Of a stretch of DNA of 7,196 nt, positions 1-5,652 are shown one piece after another. The notes below the pieces were generated by a model. That model had not been told where the DNA came from and did no database searches. It saw nothing but the letters and a program-made list of their open reading frames with translations. This DNA comes from an uncultured Candidatus Melainabacteria bacterium (GTDB taxonomy: Bacteria > Cyanobacteriota > Vampirovibrionia > Gastranaerophilales > Gastranaerophilaceae). Location: contig CALAFU010000302.1 of NCBI GenBank assembly GCA_937891325.1, forward strand, positions 1-7,196. The letters run 5' to 3'. Made by a program: the position numbers and the translations under genes. The stretch's first letter is position 1; the number at the start of each line of letters is the position of its first letter.

Positions 1-865
1 TCATTGCGATAACTGAACCTAATGTATCACCATCTGGTTTGCAGTGACCCAAAACTAAGATTCTTTTGTTTTCTGGGTTGTTAATTTCGTTTGCAATGTT
101 ATCGATTGTTTCTTTAATTTCTTTAACTTTACCTAAGCCGTTTTCTTTACCTTCTACGTCGAAGATTCTTTCTAAAACTTGTTTTGGTGATTTTTCTGGT
201 TGATATACCATTACAGCTTTTGAAATTTTTGGATCATCTGAGTTCAACAAACCGTTGAATACATCAGCTGCTTCTTTTGCTGTTGATTTATCATTACCAT
301 TATATTTCAATACAGCTCTTAAACCGATTGTTGGTGCACCTTTTGAAGTACCAGCGATTACGTTACCTAATTCAAAAGAGAAATCTTGTTTTTTACCTTT
401 TAATACAGGTAACAAAACTTCTGCCATTTCTTTTGGAACTTGACCGATTTCACCAAATTTTGGGTGAGACAAGGCAATTGTTTTGCCCATACGAGTCTTT
501 TCTTCTTTCCATTGTAAGCGGTCGCCTTCTTTCCAATTGCTGTTTGCTAATTGTACAACTGAATCGTCTTCCGCTGTTGCGCTTGCACCTTCAGTACCTA
601 ATTGGTGTTTTGATACGCCACGAACTCTGAATTGAATTGCTGGAGCATCTTCTTGTGCTTTTGTTTCCATTGGGTTTTGCAATTTACCTGTAAATGCTAC
701 GTGCAAAGCATTACCTTCTCTTTTCATAGAGATAACTTTGTCTTCAGCTTTACGTGTAAAAGTTGCAGAGTCTGCCTCATAAGTCAGTTTTGGTCTTGCA
801 GCTTGTGCTTTTTGCATTTGTGGTTGAGTAACAACTGACAAATTTTGGATTTTTTCTAATTTCAT
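1..865 (-). CDS. DHH-family (NrnA-like) phosphoesterase with long N-terminal extension, 3' end outside window
   Basis: This is an open frame of 288 codons from ATG at 865-863 to the left edge, without a stop. An AAAGG Shine-Dalgarno (873-877) lies 7 nt upstream of the start. At the truncated end, residues 273-284 read GHCKPDGDTLGS. This matches motif I (HxxPDGDxxGS) of DHH phosphoesterases of the NrnA type, which degrade nanoRNA and dephosphorylate pAp using Mn2+; H274, D278 and D280 would be metal ligands. The RecJ version of the motif differs. The rest of the DHH and DHHA1 domains should lie left of the window. Ordinary NrnA begins almost at this motif, so the ~265-residue N-terminal part is extra. 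Residues 78-166 (IQFRVRGVSKHQ, then GDRLQW, then GEIGQVPKEMAEVLLPVL) resemble a HIRAN domain, a single-stranded DNA end-binding fold, but lack its NPYDPNA motif. There is no signal peptide or membrane segment, so it should be cytoplasmic. The DHH call is fairly firm, the HIRAN call tentative. Confidence 0.75.
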   Translation of the reverse strand, partial: MKLEKIQNLSVVTQPQMQKAQAARPKLTYEADSATFTRKAEDKVISMKREGNALHVAFTGKLQNPMETKAQEDAPAIQFRVRGVSKHQLGTEGASATAEDDSVVQLANSNWKEGDRLQWKEEKTRMGKTIALSHPKFGEIGQVPKEMAEVLLPVLKGKKQDFSFELGNVIAGTSKGAPTIGLRAVLKYNGNDKSTAKEAADVFNGLLNSDDPKISKAVMVYQPEKSPKQVLERIFDVEGKENGLGKVKEIKETIDNIANEINNPENKRILVLGHCKPDGDTLGSVIAM

Positions 866-902
866 TAGAATGCCTTTCTATTTTATAAAGTGAACAAATA
901 TA

Positions 903-918
903 TTTCCTATTTTCCTAT
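903..918. repeat. Tandem direct repeat, 2 x TTTCCTAT
   Basis: Two perfect head-to-tail copies of an 8-mer (903-910 and 911-918) lie about 40 bp upstream of the start of the leftward DHH gene. On the transcribed strand they read ATAGGAAA twice, AG-rich and just upstream of the true ribosome site. They could be a regulator site in the leader or promoter, or chance in AT-rich DNA. The repeat itself is plain; its function is a guess. Confidence 0.4.
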
Positions 919-1083
919 ATGATTTGTTTGATTAGTTTATATAATACGTTTCGCTATTTTTTACACACTAAATTAAATAATTAAAACACTACTATATGTT
1001 AGTTATAAATCAACTAAAAAAAAAAGTTGCTACTTTACCCTAAAATCATGACATATTTGTAATAATTTGTTACACTTATTTTA

Positions 1084-1092
1084 TGTTATAAT
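1084..1092 (+). promoter_or_regulatory. Extended -10 promoter of the SigF-like/prepilin peptidase operon
   Basis: TGTTATAAT is a perfect TATAAT (1087-1092) preceded by the TGn of an extended -10 element. The only -35-like string is TTGTTA at 1067-1072, with a short 14-nt spacer, which an extended -10 can tolerate. Transcription would start near 1099 and give a leader of about 34 nt that carries the GAGG ribosome site. It looks like a housekeeping (sigma-70 type) promoter, so the operon need not be driven by its own sigma factor. Confidence 0.6.
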
Positions 1093-1132
1093 AAACTTGT
1101 AGGGTATCAAGGAAGAACAAGCGAGGAAAATT

Positions 1133-1927
1133 TTGACAATTACGGACGAAACAACCCTTCAAATTAATGATTGGCTCGTTGATTACAAAAACGAAAGCGA
1201 CGAAAAGAAAAAGAAGCAGTTGAAAAATCTTATCGTCGTTGCAACTATGCCTTTAGTTAAGAAAATTGCGTGTTCTCTAGCTCGTCGTTCTACTGACCCT
1301 GTAGATGATTTAATCCAAGTTGGTTCGGTTGGTTTAATCAAAGCAATCGACTTTTTTGACCCTCACATTAGTACAAAATTTAAAACTTATGCAAGTTATT
1401 TAATTACAGGCGAAATCCGCCATTATCTTCGTGACAAGGCATCTATTATTAAAGCTCCACGCGAAATTCAAGAGCTTGCATTCAGAATTAATACAGTTAT
1501 AAAACAGCTTGTTGAAGAAGGCATTGAAGACCCTACAAGCGAACAAATAGCTAAAGTCATGTCTTTGCCTGTTAACAAAATCGAAGATGTTATTGAAGTT
1601 GATAGACGTAAAAGTACAGTTTCATTAGACCAAGCTATTACCAACAGTGATGATGACTGCTTCTCGCTTGCAGACAAAATTCCGGCTGGTGATTATCAAG
1701 AATTCTTAAATGCGTACGAAGAAAAAATGATGCTTGCGCATGCCATTAAAGAATTACCGCAAAATTTGAGAGATGTTGTTGAACTTAACTATTACGAAGA
1801 CTTAAATCAACGTGAAATTGCTGATAGATTAGGAATTTCTCAAATGCAGGTTTCAAGAAGATTAAAAAAGGCATTGTCTGAAATTTATAATATCATCTGC
1901 GAAAAAACACCATCTGAAGGCGAATAG
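1133..1927 (+). CDS. Group 3 RNA polymerase sigma factor, SigB/SigF type
   Basis: This sigma-70 family factor of 264 residues, the usual length for the SigB/SigF/SigG group, directs RNA polymerase to alternative promoters. Region 2 spans about residues 35-105 and contains DDLIQVGSVGLIKAIDFFD (core binding and -10 recognition) and the group-typical YASYLITGEIRHYLRDK. Region 3 is about 108-160. Region 4, about 203-253, ends in a helix-turn-helix (QREIADRLGISQMQVSRRLKKAL) for the -35 element. Region 1 is absent. The start is TTG: GAGG at 1123-1126 lies 6 nt upstream, and no ATG or GTG in the right place extends the frame. The stop is 2 bp before the prepilin peptidase ATG, so the two are almost certainly co-transcribed and translationally coupled. 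In cyanobacteria SigF controls pilin and motility genes, and the neighbour fits that role. No partner-switching anti-sigma factor is encoded next to it here. Family assignment is firm; the regulon is inferred. Confidence 0.92.
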   Translation: MTITDETTLQINDWLVDYKNESDEKKKKQLKNLIVVATMPLVKKIACSLARRSTDPVDDLIQVGSVGLIKAIDFFDPHISTKFKTYASYLITGEIRHYLRDKASIIKAPREIQELAFRINTVIKQLVEEGIEDPTSEQIAKVMSLPVNKIEDVIEVDRRKSTVSLDQAITNSDDDCFSLADKIPAGDYQEFLNAYEEKMMLAHAIKELPQNLRDVVELNYYEDLNQREIADRLGISQMQVSRRLKKALSEIYNIICEKTPSEGE

Positions 1928-1929
1928 AT

Positions 1930-2910
1930 ATGGATTTTGAAATTGTTTTAGGAATTTTTGTATTTATTACAGGGCTTTGCATTGGAAGTTTTTTAAATGT
2001 TGTTATTTTAAGAGCTTTGAGCGAGGAATCAATCGTTTTTCCAGCGTCAAAATGCCCTAAATGCCAAACTCCGTTGAAATGGTGGCACAATATTCCTGTA
2101 ATTTCATACATCGGTTTAAGAGGCAAATGTGCATTTTGCCATGAAAAAATTTCTATCCAATACCCAATCATAGAGCTTTTAACAGGATATTTATTTTTAA
2201 GCGCTTACATGAAATTTGGAATTGATATCAAAACAATTTTTGCAATGTGCTTTTTGAGCATGTTCATTGTAATCGCAATGACCGATATAAAAGAGCATGT
2301 CTGTTTCGATTGGCATTGCTACATTCTAGCGATATTCGGGCTTGTTTACAACTTCTTCAACTTCGGAGAATTATACACAGGTCACACATTTATTTTCTAC
2401 ACCTCATTCGTAGCCTCAATCTTAGGTCTATTACTTGGTGCAGGAGTTATCGCAATAATTTTTGGGTTAGGATATTTATTCTTTAAAGGCATGGTTATCG
2501 GAGTTGGCGACATCTTAATCGCCGGCGCTTTAGGGGCATGCTTTGGTTACAAATACATTTTATTAATTTTACTTGGTGCGTTCGTAATTCAAGTAGCGAT
2601 TATAGTTCCGCTATTTTTGCACAAATTATACAAGAAAAAGAACTTCAAATTGTTAGTTCCATTCCTTGCATTTATTGGAATTTCGGTTATTGAAGCGTTG
2701 TATTTCAAGTATTTAGATTTAGGCATTATGGCTATAAATTGGGGATTTGCATTCGTTCAAATTATCTTTGGTTATTACCTTGTTAAACAAATTCTTGCAA
2801 CTTTACCAAAGAATATTGACGAAGCACAAAACAATCCAGATGACGCAATGAGAGTGCCATTTGGACCGGCTTTGGTGGCTTCTGCTCTTGTATTTTTATT
2901 TCTTCACTAA
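1930..2910 (+). CDS. pilD: Type IV prepilin peptidase / N-methyltransferase (A24 family)
   Basis: This inner-membrane enzyme cleaves the leader of type IV prepilins and pseudopilins and methylates the new N-terminus. The N-terminal methyltransferase-type domain has GSFLNVVILR (19-28) and four zinc cysteines, C42, C45, C67 and C70, with the classical spacing CxxC-x21-CxxC, followed by QYPIIELLTG (77-86). The two catalytic aspartates are D119 (AMTDIKEHV) and D194 in GVGD (191-194). The C-terminal signature is FGPALVASALVF (311-322). About eight hydrophobic segments span the protein. At 326 residues it is longer than the common 250-290: D194 and the FGP motif are 117 residues apart, because of an extra stretch (about 230-305) containing KLYKKKNFK and two more hydrophobic segments. 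GAAGG at 1916-1920 inside the sigma gene is the likely ribosome site. The stop overlaps that of the convergent anti-sigma gene. No pilin or pilus ATPase is in the window, so its substrates are elsewhere. Confidence 0.93.
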   Translation: MDFEIVLGIFVFITGLCIGSFLNVVILRALSEESIVFPASKCPKCQTPLKWWHNIPVISYIGLRGKCAFCHEKISIQYPIIELLTGYLFLSAYMKFGIDIKTIFAMCFLSMFIVIAMTDIKEHVCFDWHCYILAIFGLVYNFFNFGELYTGHTFIFYTSFVASILGLLLGAGVIAIIFGLGYLFFKGMVIGVGDILIAGALGACFGYKYILLILLGAFVIQVAIIVPLFLHKLYKKKNFKLLVPFLAFIGISVIEALYFKYLDLGIMAINWGFAFVQIIFGYYLVKQILATLPKNIDEAQNNPDDAMRVPFGPALVASALVFLFLH

Positions 2911-3455
2911 AAAATTACAATAGCGCTTACTGACAAAAATACAAATAAAAATATGAATATCGCCAAAACCTTTAAAATTAGGGGTTCATGCTCGTAGATT
3001 AGTTCTTCCATTTTTACCTCGTCCATAACATTTTTTATAAAATCTTCTTTAAAATCATTTTTTGTGTGCTCAAATGATGTGTTCATAGCGTTTTTAACCT
3101 TAAACATCTCCTCTAATTCATTTCTAACAGGCGGATTAGCAATTGCATAACGACGAAAACGAAGGCTTTCTTCATCAGTAAGCTCGTTATCCAAATATGC
3201 CGACATTTTCTCGTTAAAAGTAATGCTATTAGCCGAAACAGGTACACATTTGTTAAGTTCAAGATTTTCGATTTGAGTTTTAACGTCCCTTATGTCTGTA
3301 ACTGCTTTCAACAAGACTTCATAGCGCGTTCGGCAAGTTTTACAACGCTTTAAATGTTGTTCTATAAAATATGTAATTTGCGCACTTACCTTCCCATCGA
3401 TGTAGTATGAAAGTAGTGCAGTAACTTGGTTACAAGCCATTTTGTCTTGTCTCAT
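2907..3455 (-). CDS. Membrane-anchored zinc-finger anti-sigma factor
   Basis: This 182-residue protein lies 21 bp downstream of an ECF sigma gene, the standard position for its cognate anti-sigma factor. The N-terminal anti-sigma domain (7-48) has C8 and HLKRCKTC with H34, C38 and C41, the zinc-binding pattern of the zf-HC2/ZAS family. A second, similar module (79-120) reads MSAYLDNELTDEESLRFRRY and then NPPVRNEL, where family members normally have CPxCRxEL, so it has lost its metal ligands. A charged helical linker follows. One membrane segment (159-182) ends the protein, with almost nothing beyond it, so there is no extracytoplasmic sensor domain. The start at 3455 is supported by GAGGAG (3462-3467), 6 nt upstream; the internal ATG at 3440 lacks this. 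It should hold the ECF factor at the membrane until released. How the signal is sensed is not visible. Its TAG shares 3 bp with the prepilin peptidase TAA. Confidence 0.85.
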   Translation of the reverse strand: MRQDKMACNQVTALLSYYIDGKVSAQITYFIEQHLKRCKTCRTRYEVLLKAVTDIRDVKTQIENLELNKCVPVSANSITFNEKMSAYLDNELTDEESLRFRRYAIANPPVRNELEEMFKVKNAMNTSFEHTKNDFKEDFIKNVMDEVKMEELIYEHEPLILKVLAIFIFLFVFLSVSAIVIF

Positions 3456-3476
3456 TTTGTTCTCCTCAAATTTATA

Positions 3477-4082
3477 TTAAATATACTCTTTTAGACTGTC
3501 TTTTAAACGGCTTCTTGCCCTTGCAATACGCGATTTTACAGTGCCGACGTTTGTATTTGTAATCTTTGCAATTTCATCATAAGATAGCCCTTGCAATTCT
3601 CTTAACACAATCGGAACTCGAAAATAATCGGGCAGTTGTCGCATTTCTCGTTTTATAACACAATCTAATTCATTTGAAAGACAACGCTCCATAGGTTTAC
3701 AGCGTTTGTCTGGAATTAAAGTGTGCGGATTTGTTGTGTAATTATTGTCATGTTTTGTATCGTCGTCAATTGAAATCGTTGGCGGAATACGGTTCAATTT
3801 GCGCAAATCATCATAAAATAAGTGCATGACTATTTGATTTAACCAACTTTTAAAGGTTTTCGGATTTTTTAAAGTCGGCAAAGCCTTTGCCATACGTAGC
3901 AAAGCCTCTTGAGTTAAGTCATAAATGTTTTCGTTATTGGAATGTAGGTAGGTAAAAGTTGCAAAAATATTTTTTTGCTCTCTGCGTACAATTTCTTCAA
4001 GCGCTTTGAAATCCTCTTGTTGTGCAAGAGTTACGAGTTCTTCAAGAGTCATTTTTTTGTAGTGCAGTTTACCAAGTTTCAT
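3477..4082 (-). CDS. ECF-type RNA polymerase sigma factor
   Basis: This is a 201-residue extracytoplasmic-function sigma factor. Region 2 (about 25-98) includes YDLTQEALLRMAKALPTL and KTFKSWLNQIVMHLFYDDLRKLNR. A linker of about 40 residues, rich in D, N and T, follows. Region 4 (about 140-196) includes LPDYFRVPIVLRELQGLSYDEIA and the recognition helix region TNVGTVKSRIARARSRLK. The anti-sigma gene follows in the same transcript. The start is uncertain. ATG at 4082 gives the longest frame, but family members usually begin at the equivalent of M11 (MTLEELVTLAQQ, ATG at 4052-4050), and neither start has a clear Shine-Dalgarno. A TATAAT ends 1 nt before the first ATG, so a transcript from that promoter would begin inside codon 2 and could only use M11 (191 residues). 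It lies 86 bp downstream of ffh on the same strand and may also receive read-through. The stimulus and target promoters cannot be read from the window. Confidence 0.9.
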   Translation of the reverse strand: MKLGKLHYKKMTLEELVTLAQQEDFKALEEIVRREQKNIFATFTYLHSNNENIYDLTQEALLRMAKALPTLKNPKTFKSWLNQIVMHLFYDDLRKLNRIPPTISIDDDTKHDNNYTTNPHTLIPDKRCKPMERCLSNELDCVIKREMRQLPDYFRVPIVLRELQGLSYDEIAKITNTNVGTVKSRIARARSRLKDSLKEYI

Positions 4083-4168
4083 AATTATAGATTATGAAAT
4101 TTCGTGGCAAATTTACACACTCTTTCTATTAATCTTTATGGGTAATCTTTTTAAAAGGTAGAACTAAA
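4083..4168. other. ffh to ECF sigma intergenic gap
   Basis: An 86-bp AT-rich gap. Apart from the promoter above I see no terminator: the short CTTTT/AAAAG dyad near 4147-4157 has no G+C-rich stem and no U-tract in the direction of ffh transcription. Read-through from ffh is therefore possible. Confidence 0.45.
4084..4110 (-). promoter_or_regulatory. Probable promoter of the ECF sigma/anti-sigma operon
   Basis: On the minus strand TTGCCA (4110-4105, five of six matches to TTGACA) is followed after 15 nt by a perfect TATAAT (4089-4084). The spacer is shorter than the ideal 17. Transcription would start near 4077, downstream of the first possible ATG, which bears on the choice of start codon. 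I see no ECF-style GGAAC/GTC pair, so autoregulation is not supported by sequence. Confidence 0.4.
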
Positions 4169-5536
4169 TTATCTGAATTTGCTCATAGTTTGCATCATTT
4201 TTTGCAAACCAAATCCGCCCATTTTGCCCATCATACCTTTCATTTGATTCATGCCCTTCATCATATTACGCATTTGTTCAAATTGTTTGATATAAATATT
4301 AATATCATGAAGCGGAATACCAGAACCTGAAGCAATTCTTTTTTTACGGCTAGAATTCAACAATTGAGGGTTAGAACGTTCTTCCGGTGTCATACTTTGA
4401 ATAAACACTTCTATACGTTTAAATTGTTTTTCACCCTCGTGAGAAATTAAGTCGCGGTCTTCTTTCTTCAAGTTCATGCCAGGAAGCATGCCAAGAATTT
4501 GGTCGATTGAACCGAACATGCTCATTTGACGTTTCATATTCAAGAAATCATCAAAAGTAAATTCAGCTTTCGCCATTTTTCTTTCTAATTTTTTAGCTTC
4601 TTCTTCATCAAAAACTTCTTTTGCTCTTTCAACGAAAGAAACGATATCGCCCATGCCTAAAATTCTTGTAGCCATTCTATCTGGGTAGAAATCTTCTAGG
4701 GCGTCAATTTTTTCGCCTGTACCTGTTAATTTGATTGGCTTTTTAGTGCAGTAAACAACACTTAATGCAGAACCACCACGAGAGTCGCCGTCTAATTTTG
4801 TTAGAACTAAACCTGTCAAACCTAATTGTGCATCAAAGTTTTCGGCTACATTTACGGCTTCTTGACCTGTCATCGCATCAATTACTAACAATTTTTCGTG
4901 AGGTGCAAAAATTCTATCAATTAAAAGAAGTTCTGCCATCATATCTGTATCGATTTGCAAACGACCAGCTGTATCAAGGATTACAACATTAAATCCGTTT
5001 TCTTTTGCATGGTTTAAAGCGTGTTGCACGATTGTTTGAACATCTGTGTTTCCTTCTTCAGCATAAACCTCTGTATTGATTTGTGTACCTAGAGTTTGCA
5101 ATTGTTTAACCGCTGCTGGACGATAAACGTCACACGCTACAAGCAACGGATTTTTACCTTCTTTTTTAAGTTTTACAGCCAATTTTGCACTTGATGTAGT
5201 TTTACCTGAACCTTGCAAACCTAACATCATAATTACAGAAGGGTGTCCTGTCAAATTCAACGGGCTAGTTTCTTTACCTAGTAATGCAACTAATTCGTCA
5301 TGAACGATTTTTACAAGTTGTTGTGCTGGATCAACACCTTTTAAAACTTCTTCGCCTTCCGCTCTATCTTTAATGTTTGAAATAAACGCTTTTACAACTC
5401 TCAAGTTTACATCGGCTTCCAACAAGGCACGTCTAATTTCGCGCAAAGCCTCTTGCATATTATCTTGTGTAAGTTCTTTATTACCAGATGTCTTTCTTAT
5501 AATCTCTTGTAATTTATCGCTTAAATTATCAAACAT
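4169..5536 (-). CDS. ffh: Signal recognition particle GTPase Ffh (SRP54)
   Basis: Ffh binds 4.5S RNA and hydrophobic signal sequences emerging from the ribosome, and delivers the complex to FtsY at the membrane. All three domains are present in 455 residues, the usual length. The helical N domain (1-90) has LREIRRALLEADVNL. The GTPase G domain (about 98-300) has GLQGSGKTT (106-114), DVYRPAA (136-142), DTAGR (188-192), TKLD (246-249) and GTGE (272-275). The methionine-rich M domain (about 325-455) has the RNA-binding SRKKRIASGSG (396-406) and a tail full of Met and Gly. The start at 5536 has AAGGGG (5542-5547), 5 nt upstream. The N domain reads more like cyanobacterial than firmicute Ffh, which supports a cyanobacteria-related host. 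The gene has its own start region, divergent from the SEC-C gene. Nothing is truncated or missing. Confidence 0.98.
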   Translation of the reverse strand: MFDNLSDKLQEIIRKTSGNKELTQDNMQEALREIRRALLEADVNLRVVKAFISNIKDRAEGEEVLKGVDPAQQLVKIVHDELVALLGKETSPLNLTGHPSVIMMLGLQGSGKTTSSAKLAVKLKKEGKNPLLVACDVYRPAAVKQLQTLGTQINTEVYAEEGNTDVQTIVQHALNHAKENGFNVVILDTAGRLQIDTDMMAELLLIDRIFAPHEKLLVIDAMTGQEAVNVAENFDAQLGLTGLVLTKLDGDSRGGSALSVVYCTKKPIKLTGTGEKIDALEDFYPDRMATRILGMGDIVSFVERAKEVFDEEEAKKLERKMAKAEFTFDDFLNMKRQMSMFGSIDQILGMLPGMNLKKEDRDLISHEGEKQFKRIEVFIQSMTPEERSNPQLLNSSRKKRIASGSGIPLHDINIYIKQFEQMRNMMKGMNQMKGMMGKMGGFGLQKMMQTMSKFR

Positions 5537-5652
5537 TTTTACCCCTTAATTTGTACATGTATATATATAATATATCATGAAAAAATCCCTCTACTGTCGG
5601 TATTGTAATTTTTATGTGCTTAAAGTTTAATTATTATAAAAAGAGGTAAATT
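5537..5652. other. Divergent promoter region between ffh and the SEC-C gene
   Basis: This 116-bp spacer carries leaders for both genes. For ffh, the minus strand has an alternating TA-rich stretch (5560-5575) offering several -10-like hexamers (for example TATATT), but no -35 at a good distance. An imperfect AT-rich dyad flanked by CATG at 5556-5559 and 5576-5579 overlaps it. The rightward promoter is listed separately. Confidence 0.4.
5603..5631 (+). promoter_or_regulatory. Possible promoter of the SEC-C gene
   Basis: TTGTAA (5603-5608, four of six matches) and TTTAAT (5626-5631, five of six) are spaced by exactly 17 nt. Transcription would begin near 5638 and give a leader of about 15 nt containing AGAGG. 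In DNA this AT-rich such matches arise easily, so confidence is limited. Confidence 0.35.

Larger units (their letters stand above)
866..1132. other. Divergent intergenic region between the DHH gene and the SigF-like gene
   Basis: This 267-bp spacer is very AT-rich and must hold promoters for both divergent genes. The rightward promoter is recognisable (separate entry). For the leftward gene I see only weak -10-like strings (minus-strand TATTAT near 940-945 and TATAAA near 883-888), with no convincing -35 at proper distance. It also holds a perfect tandem repeat TTTCCTAT (903-918), a 6-bp inverted repeat TTAGTT/AACTAA (999-1004 and 1012-1017), and a run of ten A (1016-1025). No small ORF or RNA gene can be supported. 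Confidence 0.6.

Noticed and set aside
255..838. Plus-strand open frames at 255-443, 277-630 and 632-838
   Set aside because: They lie antisense to the DHH gene, which has a Shine-Dalgarno site and a recognisable motif on the minus strand. Their peptides are Leu/Ser/Phe-rich with no domain.
1133..1138. Perfect TTGACA that looks like a -35 element
   Set aside because: It is the TTG start codon plus the next codon of the sigma gene. No -10-like hexamer occurs about 17 bp downstream.
1468..2486. Open frames 1468-1677 (-), 1893-2171 (-) and 2247-2486 (+)
   Set aside because: All lie within the sigma factor and prepilin peptidase genes in other frames; they have no domain and no plausible ribosome site.
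4765..4992. Plus-strand open frame inside ffh
   Set aside because: Shadow of the strongly conserved Ffh G domain on the other strand.
5555..5580. CATG-flanked TA-rich dyad upstream of ffh as an operator
   Set aside because: The symmetry is imperfect and mostly alternating T and A, which is expected by chance in such AT-rich DNA.
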